The notes under the pieces are model-generated. The model was not told where the DNA came from. It was given only the letters and a program-made list of their open reading frames with translations, and ran no database searches. Source: Bartonella henselae str. Houston-1 (lineage in GTDB: Bacteria; Pseudomonadota; Alphaproteobacteria; Rhizobiales; Rhizobiaceae). From it: a stretch of 64,000 nt of DNA. Shown here piece by piece: positions 16,990 to 27,699 of the stretch. The stretch lies in assembly GCF_000046705.1 (NCBI RefSeq), contig NC_005956.1:1647001-1711000 (forward strand). The letters run 5' to 3'. The translations under genes were made by a program, and so were the position numbers. How positions within the stretch are numbered: position 1 is the first letter of the stretch; the number at the start of each line of letters is the position of its first letter.

Positions 16990-19720
16990 TCCCACCGATA
17001 CCTCAACCAAATGAGCTTCCAATCATCTAAGCCCCTCTACCGACAAATATCTCAAAGACAACCACCAGTTATACAAAGACCAGGAGATATCCACCCTTAG
17101 CGCACCTACTCCTTACCTCAATCAGCGCACCACTTTTTGCTTCCCCTTATCCTTTAGTGAAACCTTTCAACCCGCTTGCCAGCCTCTTTTCCCCCACCGG
17201 CAATCAATGCACTGGCAACCAGCACACAAGCAACAAACACTCAAAACCGCCTCACAAACCTCCAAGTCACCCTTCCAGCACCTTCTCACCCTCCCCTCCA
17301 TCGAGCCAACCTCCCCATGAGCAGCCACCACTCTTCTCCCTACTCTCTAGCCCCTTCTCTTCCATCGGAAGCCTGCCCACAAGCAACCAACCATCCCAAG
17401 CCACCTCATCAACAGCCACTACCTCAAAGACAACCGTCAGCTATCTAAAAACCAAGAGAGATACACACCTCTAATGCACTCTACTCCTTACCCCAATTAC
17501 CACGCTAGTTTTCGTCTTACTTTATCCCTTCATGCAACCCTTCACTTTACTCTCCAGCCCCTTCTCTTCTACCGGCAATCACCCCACAAACAGCTGTTTC
17601 CCAAAATCCTTCAATAAGAGCTAGCTCACCCTTCTCCCCACCCTTTTACCTTGCTCACCAATCCTTCTCTCCCACCAATAGCTCAACCTACGAGCTTCCA
17701 ATTACCAATCCCTTCTCCCCAATACCCACCTCATCTTCTCTCCAGTCTCTTCCCCCACGGCAGCTAACCTTATTAGGCACTGCACACACCGAAAGCCATC
17801 CCACCAAAAGCTACTCCACCAACCATCACCTCACTGGAAATAATCCTCGTGATGTAATCTTTTTTCTTCATTAAAGGTAAAAACGCTCATTTGAATGTCC
17901 ATTTTGCTCTGTTTTGTTCAGGACTTTTTATAAACTAAAAACAAGCAAACAGCCCAGTAGCCAATACATCCCAGGCGACCAATAGTTATCCAACAAGCAG
18001 GAGATACACACCTCTAATGCACTCTACTCCTTACCCCAATTACCACGCCACTTTTCGCCTCATCACACCCTTTCACTGGCTCGTCCAGCCCCTTCCCCTC
18101 TACCGGCAATCACCCCACAAACAGCTGTTTCCCAAAATCCTTCAATAAGAGCTAGCTCACCCTTCTCCCCACCCTTTTACCTTGCTCACCACTCCCTTTT
18201 CCCAGCAACCAACCCATCTTCCTCCATCCATTCACCCTGTTCACCTGTCCTTTTTCCCCCACCGGCAATCAATACACCGACAGCCAATCCACGGGAAGCC
18301 CTCCTAAACAGCAACCTCTACCGGCAACCAACCCATCCTTCCTCCATCCATTCAACCCAATCACCACACTACTTTTTCCTTCACTCTTTCAAAAGCCCTC
18401 AACCCATTCTTTCATTCTTTACACGGTATTGATAAGGGCACGTACCTTGCGCAATCCTTATGCTTTCCGCTTTTGCGTATTCACGCTTTATCGTTTTTGC
18501 GTTTTTACAAATTTACAGAAAGCAGGCAATAAACTTCTGATAAAAAACCCCAATCAAAAGACCAGAGCAACATATTCGAGGGCTCCTTGAATCGAATAAA
18601 ACGCTTTTAAAATCAGTTCCACTGATCCACACAATTTTTCTCCACCCCTTTCACTTGCTCGCCTGTCCTTTTTCCCCCACTGGTAATCAATACACCGACA
18701 GCCAATCCACGGGAAGCCAATCACCCAAGCCCCTCTACCAGCAACCAGCACACAAGCAACAAACACTCAAAACCACCTCACAAACCTCTAAGTCAACCCT
18801 TCCAGTACCCTTCTCATCCTCCCCTCCATCGAGCAACCTCCCCATGAGCAGCCACCACTCTTCTCCCTACTCTCTAGCCCCTTCTTTTCCATCGGAAGCC
18901 TGCCCACAAGCAACCAATCACAACAAGCACCCTCACCAACAACCACTACCTCAAAAACAACCGTCAGCTATCTAAAAACCAAGAAAGATACACACCTCTA
19001 ATGCACTATACTCCTTACCCCAATTACCACGCTAGTTTTCGTCTTACTTTATCCCTTCATGCAACCCTTCACTTTACTCTCCAGCCCCTTCCCCTCTACC
19101 GGCAATCACCCCACAAACAGCTGTTTCCCAAAATCCTTCAATAAGAGCTAGCTCACCCTTCTCCCCACCCTTTCACTCTGCTCACCAATCCCTTTTCCCC
19201 AGCAACCAACCCATCTTTCTCCATCCATTCACCCTGTTCACCTGTCCCTTTTCCCCCACCGGCAATCAATGCACCAGCAGCCAATCCACGGGAAGCCCTC
19301 CTAAACAGCAACCTCTACCGGCAACCAACCCATCCTTCCTCCATCCATTCAACCCAATCACTAGACCACTTTTCGTCTCACCTTATCCCTCACCGACAAC
19401 CAACCTTGAAGCCACTCTACCGACCATCACCCCACTGGAAACAAGCCTTTTGGTTTAACCGTTGCAAAAAAACCATTTTTGTTCGTTAATAGTAAAAACG
19501 CTCATTTGAATGTCCATTTTGCTCTGTTTTGTTCAGAACTTTTTATAAACTAAAAACAAGCAAACAGCCCAGCAGCCACCACCTCTTTTAACAACCACAG
19601 GTTATCCAATAGCCAGAAGATACCCACCCTTAGCGCACCTACTCCTTATTCAATCAGTACGCCACTTTTCGCCTCACCTTATCCCTTAGTGAAACCTTTC
19701 AACCCGCTCTTCCAACATCT
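16990..19720 (+). repeat. C-rich region of interleaved direct repeats
   Basis: No gene is supported between 16850 and 20040. The stretch is built from direct repeats: 17290-17470 with 18800-18985; 17461-17650 with 17999-18186 and 18988-19172; 18187-18360 with 19180-19345; 17888-17990 with 19485-19585; and 17085-17190 with 19610-19710. Open frames in it are Ser/Pro/Thr/His low-complexity and terminate irregularly. It resembles the repeats inside the primase in composition but not in sequence. Confidence 0.75.
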
Positions 19721-20851
19721 TCTCCTCCACAGCAGCCAACCTACCAACAGCTAATTTCAATCCACTGCAAACGACTGCGCAATGACACAACCGTACGTAA
19801 TTTTCTTGCTCCTTTGTCTTGATTTTAAGACATTGATAAATCTTTATCTTATGAAATTTAAAAATTATGAGAAATGCGTGTAAACATCTTGGCAACAACA
19901 TTTCAAACAAGATTGTTATGCAATACAGAGTAAAAAAGAAAAAACAGAATAGACTGTTTTGCTGCTTTGAAAAAGCGACTACAGCTTTTAGAAAACGGTC
20001 GACATAAACCTGCTTGATAGGCAAACCGATAAAATCGGCCATGACACGTTTAACTTTTCACGAAACCTTCTCTAAATTCTTGCTCCTGAAAAACGCTACT
20101 TGGTAAATTTTATGCACTTAAGCCATATTTTACCGAGTTATGCCGCTAAAATACGAGAGAGATCCCCTTATTTTTATGATTGTCATAATTTTTCTTCTGC
20201 TTAAACGGGTGTAAAAACATCTGTTTTATTTAGAAGAATGTATATCATAGCACCCTCTTTTAACGGACATAAGAAAAGCTTTAGAGCAAATATTTTGCTG
20301 ACAAAATATTTTATATGAGAGTAATTTTTACTTCCCCCTAATAAAACCGAAAAAAGAAAACAAAAAGAGAACGGACAAAACGGGTGCGTGCAATAAAGTG
20401 AATGACAAAATATGATATTTTTGTGCACTGCCTTCATTATATAAGGTCTTAATTGACAACGAGATACCCTGGCCAATGATAAAATTACAACAAAGAAGCC
20501 ACCATACTCAGGAATAAAGTCCTATCATAGACCCTATAGCCTTCATCCTTATTGGCTCGTGATAAGTAAAGGATGAAACATTTATGGGCATAACAAAAAC
20601 ACAAACAGCAGGTTTTAACGCACCGACCATTCCTGCTAAACCTATGCAAAAGCTTTGACATATCTCTCCTACACACCCTATCGTGATGCAAAAATGAAAT
20701 CTCCTCTGAAGAGAGAACAGAATTCGCGACATAGCTTTCTGGAAAGTAGCAACAACTTATTCATCACATCAATGACAGCGAATAAGTTCAAGCGGGCTGT
20801 TCTCCTTATTAAAATTCCTTCTCCTCTTTTAAAAATTTATTGTACTTATGG

Positions 20852-20990
20852 ATGTCACAAAAAAGTATTAACCGCTTTTTGGATCCATGATGAAGGGGAC
20901 CCATCAAAGAGCGCAATACCCAAAAAACTCGGCAGATCTTGGAGATTTCGGCTATGATCTGTGCCGATTAGGTCTTTGCTGTGGAGGCTA
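20852..20990 (+). pseudogene. Broken copy of the 64-residue gene at 23127
   Basis: ATGTCACAAAAAAGTATTAA, then AAAGAGCGCAAT and GATCTGTGCC(G)ATTAGGTCT match the start and middle of the minus-strand frame at 22933-23127. Here it is broken by in-frame stops after 12 codons. The copies are inverted relative to each other and 2 kb apart. Confidence 0.65.
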
Positions 20991-21065
20991 TGTATCTAAA
21001 GCATCAAATTGAAGCTGCAACAGCATATCGAGCGATGATAGAAGATTCAACCTATGTATTTCTTT

Positions 21066-21785
21066 AATGAAAATTGCACATCGCCTCACGCTTTTGTTTC
21101 TCGCGTTCTTTAATGGGGGGACTCCCCTCAACGCAAAATAGAACGCCATTGCGTTACCAATTCACGCGCTAGTTTTAAAGAAACATCTCTTAAGACAATT
21201 CAGAACGTGAATGCTATAATGGTAAATCCATTGAGCACCCCCATCCTTACACTTATTGAGCATACAAACCGATACCATCCTACTCTTTGCCAGCTCAAAA
21301 TGTTACAGCAACTCTTGACACTTAAGACAATTCAGAACGTGAATGCTATAATGGTAAATTCATTGAGCACCCCTATCCTTACACTTATTGAGCATACAAA
21401 CCGATACCATCCTACTCTTTGCCAGCTCAAAATGTTACAGTAACTCTTGACACTTAAGACAATTCAGAACGTGAATACTATAATGGTAAATCCATTGAGC
21501 ACCCCCATCCTTACACTTATTGAGCGTGCAAACCGATACCATCATACTCTTTGCCAGCTCAAAATGTTACAGCAACTCTTGACACTTAAGACAATTCATA
21601 AGAGGTATCTTTACTCCTTATCTTTAAAAGTTTTTATCCACACATTAATCCCACTTGTAACGTGCAAGCGAGTGGTTGTAATTATTCAACATACACAGAT
21701 TTTCAATGAGAAAATCCACGGTATTTAGGGTTTTCATTGAATATGCACAACGCTAAATTATCATTATAAATCAATCTTTTATCCA
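21066..21785 (+). repeat. Dispersed ~500-bp non-coding repeat, copy a
   Basis: Shares the order CGCCATTG.GTT.CAATTCACG, GAAACATCTCTTAAG, GGTAAA.CCATTGAGCACC, TTTGCCAGC, GACA.TTCATAAG, TTTTTATCCACAC and ATTTATAAATCAAT with copies at 30045-30590 and 34400-34900. The central part is expanded here into a 132-bp tandem array. Frames are not conserved between copies. Confidence 0.75.
21191..21600 (+). repeat. 132-bp tandem repeat, three copies
   Basis: TAAGACAATTCAGAACGTGA recurs at about 21191, 21323 and 21455, with a terminal partial at 21587, giving a period of 132 bp (44 codons). Because the period divides by three, a 44-codon frame (MVNPLSTPILTLIEHTNRYH...) repeats in each unit, broken once by a TAA in unit 2. 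Confidence 0.93.
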
Positions 21786-22932
21786 ATAAAAAATTAAGAG
21801 GAAAATCTTTTTTGCTTTTTTGTTATTTTAAGCCGATTGCAAAGCAGTTTTATTTTTTATTTGATTTTTTCAAAGGTTTTTCAAAAACAGTTTTCTCATC
21901 TTTCGAAAACTTTTTAAAAATCTTTACAAGAATTTTAAAGGCCGTAGATTTAAAGACTCTTCATAACTTTCTCTTCTTTTTGCCATCAAATGTTGATTTT
22001 TGAAAGTGTTCGCTCTTTTTTTGCTTTTTGGCTCTCAAAATCCAATTTGATAAACAGCGTGAAGGGTAAAAACAGACATAAAACAAAGGAGGATCACCTC
22101 TTCCTTTCTCATTCCCCCTTTTCCCAATGAGGATAAAAGGGACTTCAAATGACATCCAGAGACAACCCTCTCCCATAAAGCCGCCAGAGGAGCAATCCAA
22201 CAATCCTCAGCTTTCTTGCAAGGCTGTCCTTTTACAACCATTGGTTCATTTCTTTCAGATTTTGATCAATGGTCCTTTATTTTTTCAGCTCTTCATTCCT
22301 CCAGTATAAGAAACCACTCTCATTATTTTGCAGACATAAGTAAATTTTTGCAGGCTTATTTTTCTTGTCAAAATTCCGTTTCGACAAATAAAAAAACCTT
22401 TTTATAAGAATACTATACTCTCGTACCTTTAGCACTCTAAGTTCTTCTTTTATAAGATAATAATATATCGAAGAAATAAATAACTTAAGAAAGAATAAAT
22501 AAAACAACAATCATTATAATAAATTGCTCTCTATAGAATTTTTTATTACATTTATACTCTACAACACTAGCATCTAAGATGAAGCGCACTTCATAAAGCG
22601 TATCAAAACACAATCAAAAAATGATTAGACACAGCATTGAGATTCACCAATTGCTATAGCTTTTTCCGCGTCTTACTCTCCTGGCTTACTCTGTTCAATC
22701 CTCATCATAGAATCACCCCATATGCAAGACATCAAAGAAACAGCCAAAAGAGAAAGATAAGCCTTTGGTATGAGAGACAGAAAGAACCAACGCTCCTTAT
22801 TTTTTCAACTTTTCTAAAAGAATTGACCACATTTCCACAGGATATCCACAGCTTCGCGGAATATCCAGCCTCACACAGAATGTCCCCCTCCAACCTCCAT
22901 AAAATCTCCCCACCCCACAAGAGAGATACACC
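21786..22932. other. AT-rich intergenic stretch
   Basis: No convincing gene. The part at 21820-22070 resembles, at low identity, the AT-rich spacer at 1380-1560 (TTTTTGCCAT.AAAT.TT and CTCTCAAAATCCAATTTGA). Confidence 0.4.
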
Positions 22933-23127
22933 CTATAGGAAATAGGCGCACCACAGGCAATACATATACACAACAAGAGATATAGAGCCTTCACTGCAGA
23001 GACCTAATTGGCACAGATCACAGCCGAAATCCTGAGGTTTTACCGAGTTTTTATGGATATTGCGCTCTTTAATGCGCCCCTTCACCACGGGAGCAAGAAA
23101 ATGTTGGTTAATACTTTTTTGTGACAT
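22933..23127 (-). CDS. Small hypothetical protein, possibly truncated
   Basis: A 64-residue frame beginning MSQKSINQHFLAPVVKGRIK and containing CDLCQLGLC, then a hydrophobic tail (SISLVVYMYCLWCAYFL) that looks like random extension. The first ~50 codons are conserved in a broken inverted copy at 20852-20990, which suggests that this part was once a real gene. No family recognised; the paired Cys could bind metal. Confidence 0.3.
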   Translation of the reverse strand: MSQKSINQHFLAPVVKGRIKERNIHKNSVKPQDFGCDLCQLGLCSEGSISLVVYMYCLWCAYFL

Positions 23128-23347
23128 CCTTTTTCGTATGAGTGTCCGGCAGAATTTCTTCTCCTTTACACAATCAATAAAACAATATTTGAAATAAATT
23201 ATGAAATATAAAAAGAACAAAATTTAGTTAAATAGAGTTTAAATTTATTCTTTTTTATGAGTGTTGTATTTTTACTATGGTAATCTAAAATTAATTTACG
23301 TATTATACATTTTGATATTTATTTATATTAAAAAATAGTAGGAGAAA

Positions 23348-23524
23348 ATGATGAACATTAGATATATTTTTATAGCAGGAGCAATTACAAGTAGTTTAGC
23401 TCTTGCTATGCAAGAAAATGATTATATTATTAATACCCAACAAGCCAATATTATTAATCCTTATACTATTCCTGGCAGCGATTTACAGTTCATTGAGCTT
23501 ATAAATATTGAATTAAATAAATAA
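23348..23524 (+). CDS. Small secreted peptide (signal peptide + 37 residues)
   Basis: A 58-residue product beginning MMNIRYIFIAGAITSSLALA, a standard Sec signal peptide with small residues before a likely cleavage after SLALA. The mature part (MQENDYIINTQQANIINPYT ...) is Asn/Ile/Gln-rich with no Cys. TAGGAGAAA lies just before the first ATG. A second ATG follows immediately. Local sequence is AT-rich. It is followed within 40 bp by a 36-residue membrane peptide and then by a strong terminator, which suggests an expressed short operon. I do not recognise the family; an exported host-interaction or colonisation peptide is only a guess. Confidence 0.55.
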   Translation: MMNIRYIFIAGAITSSLALAMQENDYIINTQQANIINPYTIPGSDLQFIELINIELNK

Positions 23525-23558
23525 AATATTTTAAAAAACTATTAACAACAAAGAAAAA

Positions 23559-23669
23559 ATGAATATAAATCTTCTCTATCCAAACAGAAAAAAACTATTT
23601 TATACGCCAGCTGCATTTTTGCATTTTGTGCTCTTATTTTTAATATATACAATTTTAAGATTGCATTAA
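23559..23669 (+). CDS. 36-residue single-span membrane peptide
   Basis: Starts MNINLLYPNRKKLFYTPAAF and continues with a hydrophobic segment (LHFVLLFLIYTILRLH). The ribosome-binding site is weak (AAAGAAAAA). It follows the secreted peptide gene by 34 bp and precedes the terminator at 23755, so it may be co-transcribed. It is too short to assign. Confidence 0.35.
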   Translation: MNINLLYPNRKKLFYTPAAFLHFVLLFLIYTILRLH

Positions 23670-23754
23670 TTGAGAATAAATAAAAAACAAAGAGGTACTT
23701 ATATAGTGTAATGTATTACCAAGCGGCAGTGATCTATTACAAAAATAAATATTG

Positions 23755-23786
23755 AAAAGGCTCCAGAAAAGACGGAGCCTTTTTTA
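23755..23786 (+). terminator. Rho-independent terminator
   Basis: AAAAGGCTCC - AGAAAAGAC - GGAGCCTTTTTT: a 6-bp GC-rich stem extended by A-T pairs and followed by a T-run on the + strand. It is well placed to end the transcript of the two small peptide genes. Confidence 0.85.
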
Positions 23787-24014
23787 AAGGGACTTTTCTT
23801 TTTATCAAAGATTTTCTTCTGCTTATGGATTCTCTTGTATTGATCTTTAGCACAGCTTTAATTGCTATATTCTTTTTCCACCAAAACACAGCAAAGGTCT
23901 TTTCTTGAAAGACAAGATAACAGTGAATTTGATCACAACAGTTTTCTTCCTCTGTTTCAACAATTCTCTTTCACTGTGTAGAGCAAATCATTTTCAGTCG
24001 ACTTTCTTTGAAAC

Positions 24015-24165
24015 TTTTAATTTTTCATTTTCTTTAAAATTTTTAAGAAATTCTTGAGCACATAAAAAAGCTTTTTATGTTCCCCAACAATGGGTTTCTT
24101 TCAACGCATCAATTTGTATATCGATAAACGCGCACTCACCATTTTTATAGAGACAATATTTCCTT
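24015..24165 (-). pseudogene. C-terminal relic of the small membrane protein family
   Basis: Minus-strand reading gives IQIDALKETHCWGT*KAFLC, then FLKNFKENEKL. This lines up with the C-terminal segment of the intact 25901-26323 product (NEPLLGETKSC...QLKNFKESEE). A stop interrupts the frame. Confidence 0.5.
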
Positions 24166-24398
24166 CCACTAACTTCAAACCCTTCCACTAACTTCAAATA
24201 TGAGCGCTTCATGACTTATATCATCGAATATCTTATTCCGTTAATTCCTGTTTCTTCTGCTTGACAAGTTTTCTATGTTAGGCTCTATTTTTATGACAAA
24301 AATTCGGATCTCTGGCTCTAAAACACTGATACTTCTCCACTTTTATAGACAGTTTCTCTGCAACCTGTTCAAAAAAATCGTAACTGAGGTGCTCTGTT

Positions 24399-25065
24399 TT
24401 AGCCATCTCGTCTGCAATCAATCAGCAAAGCATGTTTAAGATGGATTTCTTCACGATAAAAATCTTCTCTATTTTCATCAAAGCCAAGCTGATCAACTAC
24501 TGCAAAGCTTTTGCTGTAAAACTGTAAAACTTCTACATCACCAAGCAAAGTAAGAACCCCAAGATAGGTTAGAGCATAAGATATCACCTTTGTTTTGCCT
24601 GTTGACCAAGATAAAAAGTCTTTTTTCCAAGGTGGAATACTGAATTGAAAGCGCAGCATTTTATGCAGAACAAAATCACCCACTGCCCATTATAAAGTTT
24701 TATCAAGCGCCTTTTCTAAACGCTCTTGTGTGACTCTTACTTCAAAAATTTCCAGTCCCTTAACCCTAAAATTCAAAGCTACCGTTGGCAAAACATAAGA
24801 ATTGCAAGGATTAATGGTCTGACAAGTAGCAGTAAAGTAACAATAAAAACGCCGTTTATTATTAAAAGCCCGTAATCAAATTGTAGGTAATCTTTGCTGA
24901 TTTCATCATTATAGAGAAATTACACTTCGCAATCTGGTAAATAATAGATCATCAAATAGTCGCCTTTTCCCTCGATTTTCACCGGCCACCCCAGACTTTT
25001 CAAAAACGCAGCACGCTTTCCATAGTGAAGATTTCATCATCGTCATAAACTTTTTCTTACTCTTC
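24399..25065 (-). pseudogene. Broken hypothetical gene
   Basis: Successive minus-strand frames read as one protein: LKSLGWPVKIEGKGDYLMIY, stop, YNDEISKDYLQFDYGLL, frameshift, PTVALNFRVKGLEIFEVRVT, stop after ALDKTL, then GDFVLHKMLRFQFSIPPWKK to the end at 24399. At least two in-frame stops and one frameshift are present. The longest surviving piece is 94 codons (24399-24683). I cannot name the family. Confidence 0.6.
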
Positions 25066-25338
25066 TTTCTCACACATTTCCTTCATCCCCGTCTCCTTCA
25101 TCCTCGTTTCCTTTATCATTGTCTCTTTCCCTCTCATAGCTTTTCAAACGCTGTATCATATTCTTTCAGCACTCTTTTTAGTTCTTTTTTTACTTAGAAA
25201 TACATTTTCGCCCACTTGAAGACAGAATAATAAAACCCCGAAATGATAAAGGAGACACTCTCAGAAACAAAAAGTATCACGAAAAAAATTCCTAGAATAA
25301 ATAATCTTATAAGATGATTATTCATTTTCTCCCTATTA

Positions 25339-25690
25339 CCTTATTTATCCGGCTCATTTTGATAACAGGTTGTTTTACCTTTTTGCCGAATTGCTTTTTC
25401 CAGTTTTAGGATATTTTTTTCAAAAGATACGTAAAAAGCATGGAGAGTCCCAACATAACCGATATAAAAGCACTAACACACATACCGTGATAACTTTTAG
25501 CAACACAAAAACAACAAAAAAGCTGCTCTCCTTCTACATGGTTTATTCCCAGTCTTCCAGAATTAGATAGAGGGAAGATCATTTCACATTGCTTCTTCCA
25601 GCTTCTGAATGTTTTTTCAAAAGATACCCCCCTATAACTGATATAAAGAAAAGCGCACATATTATTATGGCTATCATCCATACAAAGCTA
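25339..25690 (-). pseudogene. Two tandem relics of the small membrane protein family
   Basis: Read with frameshifts, one copy gives a hydrophobic segment (SSFFVVFVLLKVITVCVLVL) followed by SFEKNILKLEKAIRQKG. The other gives AIIICALFFISVIGGYLLKK followed in another frame by a KLEEA-like helix. At the DNA level TTGCTTCTTCCAGCTTCTGA is shared with the intact gene at 25901. Confidence 0.55.
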
Positions 25691-25900
25691 ATGGCAAGAA
25701 TACTCTTTTAGCACTCTGTTAGCTTTTAAGCTAATAAGTCTTAATATTATAAAAAACCATAATTCATACGACAATCATAACAGAGATGTAAAAGCTGCGT
25801 TTATAATTTCTTTCTGAAAGAAATGCTTCTTCAAATAAAAAAGAGCGCAGTTTTTGATCACCCCCCTAATTCCTCCTTTAATTCCTGTGCTTCACTTCTT

Positions 25901-26323
25901 TTATTCTTCACTTTCTTTAAAATTTTTGAGCTGTTCTTGGTCTCGTATAAAACAGCTCTTTGTTTCCCCCAATAACGGTTCGTTCTGTAAACGGCTTATT
26001 TTAGCTCCTGTACAGATTGCTTCTTCCAGCTTCTGAATATTTTTTTTCAATTTACGATCTCGCAAACGGTTTATCCCCCACAAGATAGGGAGGGGTACAA
26101 AAATACAGGCCCAGAGAAAAACCGGGAGGGAAAATATCAGATAACCAATACCATTCCATCTGACTCCACCCAACATCTGTGTTTCACTCAATATATGCAT
26201 GAGAGACATTGCCAAAACAGGAGACCCTACAACCATTATAATGAGGAATATAGAGAGCGTGATAAGAAACTTGAGAGACGCTTTTTTATTATTTTTCAAT
26301 GTATAATTTTTCAACGAAAACAC
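25901..26323 (-). CDS. Two-span membrane protein (intact family member)
   Basis: A 140-residue protein with an N-terminal basic stretch and two predicted membrane segments (FLITLSIFLIIMVVGSPVLA and YLIFSLPVFLWACIFVPLPI). A cytoplasmic charged helix follows (RDRKLKKNIQKLEEAICTGA), then a polar tail ending LKNFKESEE. No catalytic motif is visible. It is the only complete copy among at least six related fragments lying in the same orientation between 24 and 27.7 kb. The organisation (short hydrophobic hairpin plus coiled segment) recalls small phage or toxin-like membrane proteins, but function is unknown. Confidence 0.6.
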   Translation of the reverse strand: MFSLKNYTLKNNKKASLKFLITLSIFLIIMVVGSPVLAMSLMHILSETQMLGGVRWNGIGYLIFSLPVFLWACIFVPLPILWGINRLRDRKLKKNIQKLEEAICTGAKISRLQNEPLLGETKSCFIRDQEQLKNFKESEE

Positions 26324-26587
26324 CCTTGTTTTTTAAACGAAAGAAAATATAAATCCCGAGCAGAAACTGAACTTTCCCCTTTATTTTCCTCTTACTTCTT
26401 CCATAACGAACCTCATAACTGCGCCTCCATCAATCCGCATATTTAGTCCTATGAAAGCTTCCTCCGTCATGACGAATTTACCCTTCACAGACTTATCTCT
26501 CCGTAACAAACTTACCCCCATAGGCCAACTTATCCTTGTCTGTTTACCTCTTAAAGATCGTTCAAACGAGGCTTCTTTTCCTAGATC

Positions 26588-26866
26588 TCATAACTGCTCC
26601 ATTTTTAAGAATCTCTCAAGCGCTCTGAGGCATGGTTTTATCACTTTTTTCAATTCCCTTACCATTTTGCTATAGAATTTCGAACATGTTATAATAGTGT
26701 TATACACTGCAATAATAACACCACCGTCACTGCAACAAAATGCTACCTTTGACTCATGAATGCACCTTCTTAACGAAAGAGCAAAAATCATAGCTCTGCA
26801 AACAACACAAACAAAGGATATAAAAAACTCTTCATTGTTCCCTTCTCCTGCATTCCGTGATGTCAT
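26588..26866 (-). CDS. Possible diverged member of the small membrane family
   Basis: A 92-codon minus-strand frame whose second half reads GGVIIAVYNTIITCSKFYSK, then RELKKVIKPCLRALERFLKM: a hydrophobic segment followed by a basic helix, the same layout as the intact gene at 25901. The first half is not convincing. It may be a fragment rather than a gene. Confidence 0.25.
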   Translation of the reverse strand: MTSRNAGEGNNEEFFISFVCVVCRAMIFALSLRRCIHESKVAFCCSDGGVIIAVYNTIITCSKFYSKMVRELKKVIKPCLRALERFLKMEQL

Positions 26867-26889
26867 CAGTATCTTACGGCTCCATCTTT

Positions 26890-27175
26890 TCTTTCAATTT
26901 CTAAATCATTTTCTTAACTGACCTATCACTCTTACACGAAGAAGCAAAAAGCTTGGCAGCAAAAAGAGCAGACACAACAATCCATGCGAGGAGCCGAAAT
27001 AGAATAAAGGAAAAGCTTTCTCCCCTCGCCCATTGACTGGAATGAAAGATATTACCTAGCATAAAAGAAAAGAGCAATTGGAAAAACCACCATTACCATT
27101 ACGAGAAAGATAAAGACTATTCTTTTATAATCTTTCTAGGTATAACCTTTCCAAGAAAAGGAATATATTTTTCTT
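26890..27175 (-). pseudogene. Relic of the small membrane protein family
   Basis: Frame pieces on the minus strand read IVFIFLVMVMVVFPIALFFY, then LLFLLPSFLLLRVRVIGQLR followed by KMI*KLKEKM. These reproduce membrane span, second span and charged helix of the intact protein. Two frameshifts and a stop separate them. Confidence 0.5.
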
Positions 27176-27240
27176 AAAGATTGAATTCTTCTTCTTTATG
27201 TTTTTTACTTCTTTTTTCACACAATTACCACATACGCTAT

Positions 27241-27399
27241 TCAATGATTGTTTTTCAGTTCTTTATTCATACGAAAGTATAATCTCGCACGTTTGATACA
27301 AAAGTAATAAATTCCAACAATCATCATATTGTTTAAAATAACCAGGATGATGAGTCCTAAAATAGCAAGACCAACCAATAATGTTGTAAAAAAAGTCAT
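27241..27399 (-). CDS. 52-residue single-span membrane protein
   Basis: Starts MTFFTTLLVGLAILGLIILV, a strong hydrophobic segment that continues through ILNNMMIVGIYYF, then a basic tail (CIKRARLYFRMNKELKNNH). GGGGAAAAA precedes the ATG. It lies 10 bp after the end of a broken family member at 27410-27699 and is probably co-transcribed with it. Too short for a family call; it may be a shortened relative of the 25901 protein. Confidence 0.4.
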   Translation of the reverse strand: MTFFTTLLVGLAILGLIILVILNNMMIVGIYYFCIKRARLYFRMNKELKNNH

Positions 27400-27409
27400 T
27401 TTTTCCCCA

Positions 27410-27699
27410 TCACGCTCTGTAGAGTGAGTGATTTATAGCACTGCTTTGTTGATTTTCCATTTTTTGAATCCTTTTTTTCAATTTATAATTCAGTACGATA
27501 TGGAGCAGCAGAATAATTGGCAAGAAGATGATAAGACATCCCCAGCAATCGACAGAAGAAACATAGAGGGAATAAAGCCATCCACTCAAACACCATCCAT
27601 AAAATGAAGCAAAAATTCAGTCCGAATAAAAGCCATTAAAACCAATAGGACAAGAGAGATGCAAAATATTATGGCGTAATCTTTCGAAGAAAGCACCAT
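27410..27699 (-). pseudogene. Frameshifted small membrane protein gene
   Basis: Begins MVLSSKDYAIIFCISLVLLV, runs 37 codons to a TGA, then continues in another frame as CLIIFLPIILLLHIVLNYKL, KKRIQKMENQQSS, ending SLYRA at 27410. The second half matches the charged helix of the 25901 protein (RKLKKNIQKLEEA). At least one indel separates the halves. Confidence 0.6.

Noticed and set aside
19686..20042. 118-codon minus-strand frame starting MADFIGLPIKQVYVDRF
   Set aside because: The first 20 residues look plausible but the rest is Phe/Cys-rich and ends in the C-rich repeat block; no ribosome-binding site or motif. At most a relic.
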